Made by a program: the position numbers and the translations under genes
Assembly: GCF_932294415.1 (NCBI RefSeq)
Contig: NC_065538.1
Span: forward strand, 13,336,330 to 13,400,329
Source of the DNA: Quercus robur
Taxonomy: Eukaryota > Streptophyta > Magnoliopsida > Fagales > Fagaceae
Direction: 5' to 3'
Length of the DNA: 64,000 nucleotides
Part shown: positions 1 to 11,600 of the stretch, in pieces
Position numbering within the stretch: the stretch's first letter is position 1
Layout of the letters: the number at the start of each line of letters is the position of its first letter
Notes under the pieces: generated by a model
What the model saw: only the letters and a program-made list of their open reading frames with translations
The model's database searches: none
What the model was told of the DNA's origin: nothing

Positions 1-594
1 AACAAAAAGGAAGAAACTTTGATCTCAAAACTCAATCTTGGCCGTCCATCTTCAAGTCCAAGAAACTAGTTATAGTCCAAATCCTTGGTTTCATGAAAAA
101 CCAGTGCTCCTTATACCTAAAAAACCAAAAATAAACAAAACCCAGATAAAATAAATATCAGAAAACATGTAATATTGCATGCAACACAAATCCCAGAAAG
201 CCAAACACAAAATAAACTCGAAAAAAAAAAAAAAAAAAGTACCCAACGTATAAAAATAGAAAAACTCACTGAGAAATAGAGAGAAGTAGAGGGGCTTAGA
301 TTGAAGGGTTTAAGGAGAAAAATGGATCTGATTGGAAGTAGAGGAAGAACTAAAAACGCGTACGGAAATAGCTTCAAAACGAGAGGATCTTTTTTTTTTT
401 CCAGTTATTTTAGAAAAGCTTTCATGTTTTTAAGGTTTTTTTATGTGTTTGGTTTGTGTCTGATCTTTTGTTTTTAGACTAAGTTGGATTTTTGTTTCTG
501 AGATTTTTGAAGCACTCATCTGCTGTTTACAGTGCGGAGCGGACAGAGAGAGAGAGTGAGTTTTGGGTGTTTGGATCAACGTACCTTTTGGTAT

Positions 595-952
595 CTTTTT
601 GCCCGGAGAGAGAGAGAGAGAGAGTAAGAGTGATAATAGAAAAAGGAAAATGGGTGTGAGATATGTACAGTTTTATGCATACGGTTTGTTAAGTACTAAT
701 GTGATGAGATTATCAAAACAAAAGATCTTAATGTGATGTAAGCAAAAATAAGGAAAATAAAAAAGATCTTAAGAATGATAATAGAAAATAAGCAAAAATA
801 AGATCTTTTTGCCCGGAGAGAGAGAGAGAGAGTGATAATAGAAAAAGGAAAATGGGTGTGAGATATATACAGTTTTATGTATACGGTTTGTTAAGTACTA
901 ATGTGATGAGATTATCAAAACAAAGGATCTTAATGTGATGTAAGCAAAAATA
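595..952. repeat. Imperfect tandem duplication, about 150-160 bp, two copies
   Basis: Copy 1 (about 595-753) and copy 2 (about 806-952) both begin tttttgcccggagagagaga and both contain gaaaatgggtgtgagatat and acggtttgttaagtactaat. They differ at only a few bases and by the length of the GA run. The 50 bp between them is A/G-rich. The repeat is not coding. Confidence 0.85.
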
Positions 953-1926
953 AGGGGAAAAAAAAAAAAAAAAAGGATGGTCCCAAACTGAGTTTGAAGG
1001 AATCTCTAATCTATAGTACCAAGCAATTCAGAACCCTAGCAATTCATGAAAGATAACAGCCTAGGTCGAATGTCAAAGTTGTATTAAACAAGTCATGATG
1101 ATAAATTTACTTTTAGTCACGTGTTATCATTGCAACGGATAAAATTATCCATATTCATATGTATTATTCATGTTTAAAAAAATTACATAATTCTCTTCCA
1201 AAAAAAAACACCAGTTACATGATTCATTAAATAGGTTATAACTCATTATGTGTTGGGTTTTAGCTAGTTAACCTGATAAAGTCTAAAAAGCAATCATCAT
1301 GAAACAGATGTCGTAGTTTTGAAATACTGTTTTATATATGTACTTGTTGAGCTAATAGGACCCATTACTCAGAACTCCTTCTAATCAATATTACATTTAT
1401 TAATCAAGATTATTAGAACTAATCCAAAGTAGAACCCTAATTGATTTGATAGATATATGGATTCTCATATTGAAAGTAATCATAAATTATAGGAATTGGA
1501 GTAATAAGAATAAGGACTACCTTTTGAACTTTACCTTATTTTAGATATAGTCTGTTTTTTACTATACATACATTTCCACAAATAAGCTGCCCAATGCTTT
1601 GTACATCTATTTGTAATTCTTTGATTCTCCGAGGCCTACCTTTGACACATATGGTAAGGCACGATTGTTGTAACAAACAAAATAAAAGAATAAAATTGGT
1701 AAGCTTGGGTGTGTCTGTATATGTATACACACACATAGAATAGTGTTTATTGAGTATAGCTTAGGAAAAAAAAAAATCATATGGTAGAATATATAATTTC
1801 AAACATAGACACAATTACAATAAATGTTTATTAATAATTATCATAATTATTAAATTTCATATTTTTTTTAATTTCATATTTAAACATAAACTATAAATAA
1901 ATAAAACATTAAACTTTTTCATGCAC

Positions 1927-1968
<42 letters not shown>

Positions 1969-2270
1969 GTGACTAGTATAATATAATTGAATGTAGTGTC
2001 ATTATCTTGTTTTTCTTATTAATAAAAATAAAGCGATCGTGTGGGGTGTAATTAATGACACCATAAGTAAAAACTAAGGTAAAAGTAAAAACTTTACATT
2101 GTTTCTCTAAAAAGAGGTAGAATTTTAAAGATGAAAGAGTGGGTAAAAACTCATGCAAGTTAAGGTCACTGTGTATTTGGATTTTAGATTGATGACATTT
2201 AAAAGAAAAAATACAATTTTTAGTTCGCATCATGGTCAATCAAATATGTGTATTGTATATCTTCTTTAAA

Positions 2271-2304
<34 letters not shown>

Positions 2305-2824
2305 ATTGTATAGCATTTGTACATGCGTACATTTAAAACAAAATTTTTTATCTTATAAAATAAAAATATTGTAAAAAATACATTTTTATATGATTAAACC
2401 TCTAAAACACTCTCAAAAAAAAAAAAAAATCAAATTTTCTCATATTACACTTGTAGAAAAATATTTCAACTTTACCTGGCTCAAATCCTTTTATTGAAAG
2501 TGTAATTGTTTATATGTTAACGTATGTCATTATATATGACAAAATTATCAAAATCAATATTTTTAGTTATATGTTTTGCTATTTATGTGAAACATCAATT
2601 TGTTCATATTTCGATTATAATCTTGAATTTTTGTTATCAATGAATATTTGTCTATAATTTGGATGATTTTATCTTGTTGCCATACAATATATATGCATGT
2701 ATATTAGACTTTTAAAAAAAAACTATAATAAAATTAATATGTGAGTATATATCTTTAATCTTCTTTTTTTTGGCTAAGTAGGTGAATGAAGGAATATATG
2801 AAAAATAATATATTTCATTAACTT

Positions 2825-3639
2825 TGTGGGGGTCAAAATCTCAAACACAAACAGATATTTAATATATGGTCTAAGCAAATGACTTGCACAACTAATTTAT
2901 CATTAAAACGAGGTAGAAATTTCACAATGGAAAGCTCAAACAACTGTTTAAGCCAGAAGGAATAAAGATGAGATGTTTTATTATATACAAATCGTTTTCC
3001 TAAGGAATAGGGAGTGAACAAGAAAAGGAAAATACAACATGACTCTCTATTTCCCTCTATTCTAGAGTTTCTTCTTTGTATTTCTTGATCCCCTTCTGTT
3101 GCAACCTCCTCTTCTTTTATAGGCCTTTTTCCATCCCTTATCTCTCTAGCTGGCTTGCTCCCAGCTGGATTTTTTTGGGATACTTGTCCCATCTTCCATT
3201 GGTTTTTCCCCCCTTTTCATCATGAAACATGACTTTGGGGGTGGGGGGGGGGGGGATGGGGTGTTTGTACTGTTCAGGTTGTCCTATTTGTATTTAATGT
3301 GAAAGAGATTAGGTAGAGAACCTTTCATTAACGCGAAGGTGACAATCTTTGTAATCCTTATCCCTTCAAGGGGTTTCCCGAGGCATATCTAGTAAAAGTG
3401 GCATCTCGGCTAAAGAGGGGGATTGGTTCCCCGAGATCCTTCCTTTGTCCACTATAGGGTCACCCATGTTTATGACCTCGGATAAGAGTTTTAGTATTGG
3501 TGGCATACCTAGAATTCTGTGGGAATCGACTAGATATGTTTCCCTTTATTACTCGTAGAGATGGGCCTAGCCCATCTTTTCAAGTATGATCCTCCAAGTC
3601 CTTTGAGCCTCGGCCCGGAATTGAGTACATCCCCCTACA
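2825..3639 (-). mobile_element. Solo LTR of an LTR retrotransposon
   Basis: On the minus strand the element begins TGTAGGGGGATGTAC (3639 downward) and ends GACCCCCACA (2825), giving TG..CA ends with short inverted repeats. It is flanked by a perfect 5-bp target duplication, aactt at 2820-2824 and 3640-3644. A minus-strand TATA box (CCTATAAAAGAAGAGG, about 3108-3124) sits where the U3/R border should be. The U3 half is richer in G+C and carries CCGAGG motifs and a G-run at 3236-3260. There are no internal coding domains and no second LTR, so this is a recombined solo LTR. Copia or gypsy origin cannot be told. Confidence 0.9.
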
Positions 3640-4354
3640 AACTTGTTAAATATTTTACTTGAAAACATGACTAAAAAGTGAAAAACAAATCTTATACATA
3701 TTGAAACAAAACAAGTACGCTGCTTAATTGAAATATAATAAAATAAATTACTTAGCATATATAATCATTATTTGAATCTTGATTTTTTTTTTCCAAAATT
3801 GTAATATACTCGTACATTTATTTATTTATTTATTTATTTTTATCTTCACTATTTCTGTTATATATCTTCATGCGTGCATAACTGCATATTTGTATTGTAT
3901 GATAGTAACTAGGGTTCATAGTTCATATTGTACAATACAAGTGGAAAAAAAGATTTGTAACATACAACATACAAAAATTCTCCTATTATTACAATCTTAT
4001 TATCATGAGATACAAGTTTTTTTTTTTTTTGGCACATTAACAATAACAATGTATGAGACCTCCTTCTCTTTAGCTATTGGACTCTTTGACGTTCATTTTT
4101 GTTAGTTTCTTAAATGACTTTTATTATTTAATTCAAATTGATTTTCAAAAAATATAAATTAAAGTTAGTAAATTTAACTACTATAGTCTACTGTCATTGA
4201 TCAATGAACTTGAGGTGGGTTCAAGTAAAACTTGTCCTCTATTCGAGACGAATGCAAGCCACATGAAATGAAATGAAATAAAATGAGTAAACGAGATGAA
4301 ATACTTTTGTTATTCATATTTGGGCCAACTTAGTTATTGAGAAGGGTGGTATAA

Positions 4355-4523
4355 CCATCGTACACCCTTGATGCGATGGTCACTCTACAAGTATAAGTAC
4401 TTGTGGGGTGTAGGGGGGCAAAGACCGTGATTCAAGTCTCCAAGAAGAAACTTCACACACCTATACACTTAGATTAGACTATAGTAGAATTTTTATCTTG
4501 TATAAAAAAAAATAATAAAAAAA
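4355..4523 (+). mobile_element. tRNA-derived SINE with target-site duplication
   Basis: A box A-like stretch (TTGATGCGATGGTCACTC) and a box B-like stretch (ACCGTGATTCAAGTCTC) have typical tRNA-promoter spacing. They are followed by a 3' region ending in an A-rich tail. The flanks are gtggtata at 4346-4353 and 4524-4531. It is too degenerate to fold as a working tRNA. Confidence 0.75.
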
Positions 4524-4544
4524 GTGGTATAGAATCTTTATTTT

Positions 4545-4870
4545 TATTTTTATTTTGGTCAAAAGAGGGGATGTTTTATTTAATTAAGTAGTAGTTACAA
4601 AAGTTTGTCCATTAGTCATCCTTGAACAGAGTCTAGTGTTCAAGGATGTTAAGGACCACTCTCTAGGAGTACTTTTTTCCAAATGATCCCATATATAAGG
4701 ATTATTTACAAAAGTAGGACATTGTGCATATTCCACTAAGCTGTTTTTTTGCATTACTTCTCTCTTGGCCAGACCATCTACAATACTATTAGCTTCACGG
4801 AAGATGTGACGTGGTAGGACGATCCATACTCTGCTTAGTAGGGCTCTGCAATCACAAATTAATAGAGCTA
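4545..4870 (-). mobile_element. Degenerate RNase H fragment of a retroelement
   Basis: Translating the minus strand gives a CDCRALLSRV...HIFREANSIVDGLAKRE series, the C-terminal part of the RNase H (RVT_3) domain typical of plant non-LTR elements. The conserved REAN..DGLA block is intact. The rest has decayed and no long ORF remains. Confidence 0.6.
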
Positions 4871-6090
4871 TAGCTAGAGCCGTAGTTCCATTTGATGTTT
4901 ACCAACATATCACAATTTCATAATTTCATAAAAGTAATTTCTAATTTCATTTTTTCCTAAAAAAATGCTATCAAATAAAATATTGTAGTTGTCAGTTCTC
5001 CTTAATAGTGACGACAATTATATTCTTTTTGATTTTGCAGTTGCAACAATTTTGCTCTCCTTAGCGACTCGATTCACAGTTGTAACAAATATTCAAGTTA
5101 TCACTTAATTAGATTTTATATAATTTAAATTTCTTAGTGAATCTTAGAAATATTCTTAGAGCTGCCGCAGTATGGAACATTATTTGTACTATGTGAAATG
5201 AACTATTTATATAAATTTGAATACATGGAATTGTTGTTGTCGTTGTGTTTTTTTTTTTTTTTTTTTTTTGGAAGGCCATTGATCCATAATTGTTGTTGGT
5301 TGTTGGAGAAGAGCAATACGTTGAGTTCGGTTGTACCAAGGTAAGGTGGCATGGGTTTGGAACCAAACCGCATGTGAACTAAAATCCATGAAAAAAGTGA
5401 AGATGATTTTGAACGCAACGTACTGGTATATAAAATATTTTTAAATTTCTACACCTGTCCCACATGCATTATATGGGTCCCACCATCATTTTCTACGGTT
5501 CTAACATTAGTGATGTAAAACACTAAAACAGTACATGTTATTACGAGTTTACCAAAATTAAAAAAATAAATAAATAAATAAAATGTTACAGGCAAAAAGA
5601 AAAGGAGCTTTAATAGACGGCTCTAATCATTTTGATATTCACTTTTAACTCTAATAATTTTAATTAATTCTTTATTATCTTGACTAACTTTTATAATTTG
5701 TTTGTGACCACAAGTTTTGTAAACAAAGGGGTCTTGATTTAAGTGAACGAGACATACTAATTAAAGTGATAAAAGAAGGTAGATAATAGCCACATGTGTA
5801 AATATAAAAAAAAATGATATATTTAAAAAAAATCACAAAAAATATATAAGTTATCATATCTAAAATAGTAAATACACAAACAAAAATCCATGTGAAAGCA
5901 CACGACATCTCATACATTATATTAATGTTGCGAATTATATAATATTTATTATTATGTCATTATTATTATGAAACATCAAATATTATATAACAAAAGTTGA
6001 CGTGGGATTTGGCCCTCCTTGTTTTGTTTACGTTATTAAGGATAAGGCATGTGGCTTCCTGATCTTTGTTTCCGAATGAGATTTGCGTTC

Positions 6091-6129
<39 letters not shown>

Positions 6130-6539
6130 TTAATTAAACATTAAAATTTGTGATGATGTCAAATGCATTTAGTTATTACGAGAGTTGTAAAGTTAATCTT
6201 TTAGTTACTGTCATAAAAAGTCAGTTTTTAAGGGTGAGTTATACTTCTACACATGAGTTTATAACATTTTTTTTACTAAAAAAAGAATTATTGTCATCAA
6301 AATATTATATATCATATATTATATAACAAACAACGTGTCTTAATAGTCATAAGTTTTTTTTTTTTTTGGAGAAACAAAGATTTTTTTTATTTTATTTTGA
6401 AAACTTGGAGAAACAAAGAATAAGTATGTACTTAAATTGTCATTAAGTGTGTAATTAAATGTATGTAATTGTCATATTTGCTAAAATTGTCATTATGTAA
6501 TTAAATAATAATTTTTGTTGAAAAAATAAAATAAATTGA

Positions 6540-6875
6540 TCACATGAAAAAAGTCTATAAAATTATAAAAATAAGAGTTGAAAAAAAACCATAACTTTTT
6601 TATTTGATCAACATAAATTTTTTAATGGATTTGGAATGAAAACTTGAATTGAATCAATTTAAAACTTAAATGATGTAATTAAACCAAAATAAAATTAAAG
6701 GTTTAAAATAAATTTCAGTCAAACTTAAAAGATGTAATTTGCATTTTAACCTAAACTAAATAAATGCTAATGACCCAATTGGTTTTATGGTACCTCCTTA
6801 AATACTAGCTAGGGGTTGAGAGGTAAGGAGGAATTTAGTCAAATTTAAAATGTGTAATTTGCATTTTAACCTAAA
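6540..6875. repeat. Partial MITE arms, duplicated in direct orientation
   Basis: The motif gatgtaatttgcattttaac at about 6731-6750 recurs (as gtgtaatttgcattttaacc) at about 6855-6874, each followed by taaactaaataa. The same arm ends the fold-back element at 28664-28983. The left inverted arm is not visible, so this is a broken copy with an internal direct duplication. Confidence 0.6.
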
Positions 6876-7427
6876 CTAAATAAGGATTAATCACTTAATT
6901 GTTTTGATCACGGATTAAGAAAATGCTAGGACTATAACTTTTGACACAATTTTTACCATAATTTGTTCATGTGACAAGCTGTACGTGGTGAAGTAAAAAT
7001 GGTAGATTTATATGGGTTTACAACTACCACTCACAACTTATCATATGGATTAATTATAAAAAAATTATGGCAAAAGTTGCGATTCTATTATTACTGGGGC
7101 TAGGGAGAGATTTGGATAAAAAGCTGAGATTTTTTTAACTATTTAAAAAGGAGAAAGAAAAAGTTTTAGTATTTTTTTTTTAAATACACAATTTCGGAAT
7201 TTCCCAAAAAAAAACAAAAAACAAAAAGACCCAAAGAAGAGAAGAACAACAAGAAGCGAAACAGCAAAAAAAGCCCACCTTAAAACCGAAGTGAGTTTGG
7301 GGTGGCCGTCTTCTTCAGCTTGTAGAGTCACTCTGATTTTATTTTATATTTTTATTTCTACATCCGGAGAATCACAGAACAGAAGCTATTAAACCGCTTT
7401 CAAAAACTCAAAAAGCCTATCATAGCC

Positions 7428-8625
7428 ATGACGGGTATGCATAAATCTTCCTCACTTTCACTATTTTTCTTTGTCAGATTACTCTATTATTTTCTCAAAT
7501 ATCAATCAAAATCTTATTTTTCCGATCTGGGTTTTCTTGTTACATCTTAAATCTGCTAAATTCGATAAATTTTTTTAGTTCGTAGATAACCCAATTGCGT
7601 TCACATTAAATTTACAATTTTTGTTTGTGTAAAATATGTGAACAGACTATGCTCAGGAGCAGGAGATGGAAATTGAGGCTTTGGAAGCCATACTTATGGA
7701 TGATTTCAAAGGTTTGTAATTTGTGTGATGCCCCTTTTTTCTGCCAATGAATTTGATTCATAATTTTTGTTTGTGAGTATTGCTATTTTGACATGCAATA
7801 TGGCTTTGTGTTGCAGAAATTCACTCTAGTGAGAGTGGCTTAAATACTTCCAACAGATGCTTCCAAATTAAAGTAATCCCTCAGGTACATACTCATCCCT
7901 TTTTTTAAAATAAATTTTAAAAATTTTAAAGTTACAGATTGTTTTAGGCTAGGAAGCACAAACACTTCCTTTGGGGTGCTGTACCCGTGTTTTACCTGTG
8001 TTATTACCGCCATGTCATGTTATAATTTTTTAGAAATTGCTTGTATTGCAACAACAATACTTTGTGTGCTTTTCTTGCTATTCTTTTATTAATAATATTC
8101 TCTTTTTACTTATAAAAAAAAAAAGAAATTGCTTGTATTGCCATGTGGTACCCATGTCCGTGTCCGTGCTTTCTAGGTTTTAGGCTTGGGTTTGTTTGAT
8201 GGGGGGACTTGTTAGTTAGGTTATGGTAGGAAAAGTTTTGTTCAAGTTGATTAACTTGTGAAGCTGGACTTGAGTTTGTGTTCATGCCACATTAATAGCA
8301 AGTGGGTGTATTAAATTCTAGAAGTTTGTCATTGAACCACAATTCTTAGACTTAGGAAGTAACAAGAAATGCATGAAATTGAAATGCAAATATTTTGTCA
8401 CTTCCGTGTGGTGCATGCATGTGTGTTTGTAGCCACCACTGTTGCATTTTGTGACATTATGCAAAGCAGGGTGAGGCTTTTGTGTCAACTTTCCTAAGAA
8501 TCAATTTCTATGTAGGATGTAAATGTGTGTGTTCAACCCCACAGATCAATCAATTCATTTTATGTGATGTATGCTTAATTTTTTCCCCTCCTTAATGTGT
8601 GGAGTTAGGAAGTTATACATTTTTA

Positions 8626-8667
<42 letters not shown>

Positions 8668-11600
8668 GGGGGGGGGGGGGGTGCCACTTTTTTGTCTAAA
8701 ACTGTATGAATTACTATTGGATATAGTTTTTGGAATTGAAATGTAGTTTCTTGGGTATAGTTTTCAGAATTGTTACAATCCGGGGGAGGGGGATAATTGC
8801 CCTTTGGACCCCTTTTCTTTTGAATTGTGTGTGTGAGATTACAATCTAAGGATACTTCCAACTTTCTTCAATTTAATATTTTTACTATTGCAAACAAATT
8901 TCCTTACATGTATTATGTTGCTTATGTTCAACAGGATGATGAGGGAGATGAGTTGTCCACTCCAGGTTATTCTTGTTATTTTTCTTTTTTTCTTTTTCAT
9001 AATTGATAAGCATATATTGCTTCTTTTTCCTAATACACCCACAAAAATACACTCTTGGGAACTTTTTCCGAAACTTCTGTTGCAGTTGAGCTAGCTTTGA
9101 TTTTCTCACACACAGAGAAGTATCCAGATGAACCTCCACTTTTAAATGTAAAGAGGTTGGTATATTCTTCATGCGGATATCGCTGCACTAACAAGCAGTC
9201 TACCATTCTCCCCTTTTATAAGCTTTAGCAGTTATTCTATAATAACTATAACTCAAATTTTCACCTTTTTTTTTGTTTTGTTAATTTCTCTTTTCAACTT
9301 CGACCTTAATTTTGATTGGCTTAGCTTTGCTCTGAACTCATTGAACGCACCTCTACTGCACAGAAGCATACAACACAAAAAATCAACATTCTTAGAACTA
9401 CCTTCATTTGGTGAATGCAAAATAAAAGTGGCATCATATGGATTCTAAAAAAAAAAAAAAAAAAGGTGGCATCATATGGTTGCACCTCTACTCTGTTATA
9501 TGCCTGTCCCTACTGCCATGTCTGTGTTCTGTAAATAAGTTGTAAACCATCCTTCATATTGACCTTGGTATCTATAATCTGTAACATATAAATTTTCACA
9601 ATACTTATGCTACTGTGTTGCTTCTCTGTTTTCATTTCATTTTTTATAATTACCCCACTAGTAAAAAGAAATAACTATATACCAGTAGCCATTTATCTGA
9701 ATGCTGATTTAACCAGATTGCCCATTTCCATGCAATCAGAATCTACAATTATATCATCTTGTCTACTACATTCCCCTGCTTGCTTTCCTTCGCCAATATA
9801 TCTGATAGTCTCTCCCCTGCTTATTGCATAAATGAAAAGATGATATGAATTCACCATTGCATAGATGAAATATCAAAACTGCGTATCCTATACTATGAAA
9901 TTGTTAATGGAATTTTTTTTTTGATAAGTAATAAGATATATTGATATCAAAAAGGAAACACCCTAGTACACAAGGAGTGAACAAGGGGACAAAAAAAAAA
10001 AAAAAAAAATTGCAAGAATCTAGGAAATCAATAAAAGAAGGGAATGATTGGTTTTGCAAAGCAAACAACCAATCCAACAAAGTTCTAAAAAAGAATAGCT
10101 TGAGGCCCGGAATAGATCTCTCAATATCTTCAAAACAACTATTTTTCTCCCTCCAAAGACACCACATTAAGCCATGAGGAACGATGGACCATATATAACC
10201 ATTTTGATGACGACCAAAGCTGCCTTGCCAACACCCTAACAGCCCCAAAACAGTATGCGGCATAACCCAAGATACTCCAAATAAACCCAAAACCATAGAC
10301 CATAGATCCATAGCAACAGGACAATGAAGGAAGAGATGGTCAACCGATTCACCATTACTCTTGCACATGTAGCACCAATCCAAAATCCACACCTTCCTTT
10401 TTCACAAATTATCAATCGTCAAGCATTTCCCTAAGGCAGCAGACCATACAAAGAAAGCTACTCTAGAGGGAATCTTCTGCTTCCAAATACTTCTCCAAGG
10501 AAAACCGAAGATAGTAGGACTAGCTAAAATTCTATAATAATCTTTCACCAAGAACCCCTTATCTTTGCTAGGAATCCAACACATTTTATCCTCACCAAAC
10601 CCCCTAATTGAAGAACCATATATGGTATCCATGAAGCTTGACAAAGCCTCTAATTCTCGATCATGCACACCCCTAAAGAAGCACATCCCAAAAAAGGACT
10701 TCATTGGGGGGTTTCATAAGCTCAGCCACACTAGCCTCTTTATTCCTAAAAAATCTGAACAGGTCAGGGTGGCTAACTACAAGAGGTGTCTCTCCACACC
10801 AACAGTCTTGCCAAAACTTCACCTTGGACCCATCACCAATATCATACAGAATATGGTGTGAGAAAGAAGGCCATCCCTGACTGATACTCTTCCATAAACC
10901 AACACCGTAAGGACCATTAACAGATCTGGTACACCATCCCCCCCCACAGACATCCATATTTCAACTCTATCACTTGTCTCCAAAGGGCATCCTTCTCAAA
11001 GTTCTTGACCAAGGGCATCCTTCTCAAAGTTCTCCAAAGGCCATCCTTTTCAACATCATATGTGCTGAATAAGGAATGAGCCTTCAGCAAAGTTCTTGAC
11101 CAATAAAGTCCTGGTTCATAGCCTTAAAAAGTAGTTTGGGGCCTTGGGGTCAGTTAAAATGTTCATGTGTGGTGTTGTATTTTAACAACTCCATTTATGG
11201 GTTCAAGACCCATGGGATTTGTGTGTAATGTGCCACTAAAAAATATTTTAACTACTGAATATGACCAATCATTCTTTTTGACTGTTGTTTTTGAATGCTG
11301 GCTTTACTTATTCTAAATGCTTTTCCAAGGGAAAAACTGCTCACTATGGCCAACTGGAAGATGGTAGTAAGCACTAACCGTGAACACCTTACTCTTACAA
11401 GGCAACCAACATTTCTTATCCTCCCCGTTCCCCCTTACAGGTGTGCAATAAATGGAATTGATGAAGCTTCTGAAAGCTTCCAATTCATGATTATGCACCT
11501 CCCTACAAAACTGAAAATCCCAATAGAGGACTCCATTGGTGAACCTCATTAGATCCGCCACACTTGCCTCTTTGTTACAACAAATCCTATATAAATTAGG

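Larger units (their letters stand above)
1..7427. other. Repeat-rich spacer left of the RWD gene
   Basis: I can support no complete gene here. It holds GA microsatellites (540-640), a tandem repeat (595-952), a (TA)n tract (1930-1962), a solo LTR (2825-3639), a SINE (4355-4523), an antisense RNase H fragment (4545-4870), poly-T near 5249-5270, a (TA)n near 6105-6130 and MITE arms (6540-6875). Stretches 960-2820 and 4870-6540 are AT-rich sequence in which I see nothing codable. The promoter and 5' UTR of the RWD gene should lie in about 7000-7427. Confidence 0.6.

Noticed and set aside
38..117. Possible terminal minus-strand exon at the left edge: about 26 open codons after an acceptor-like TTTTTTAG
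   Set aside because: It has no recognisable domain and the gene body would lie outside the window; an open stretch this short is expected by chance.
8613..8861. Minus-strand frame with repeated Arg-Glu and a Pro run
   Set aside because: It is a translation of the CT microsatellite and poly-G run inside an intron.
10402..10957. Open frames that might suggest an independent intronic gene
   Set aside because: They read as consecutive parts of LINE ORF2 with frame breaks and a shared poly-T tail at 9913.
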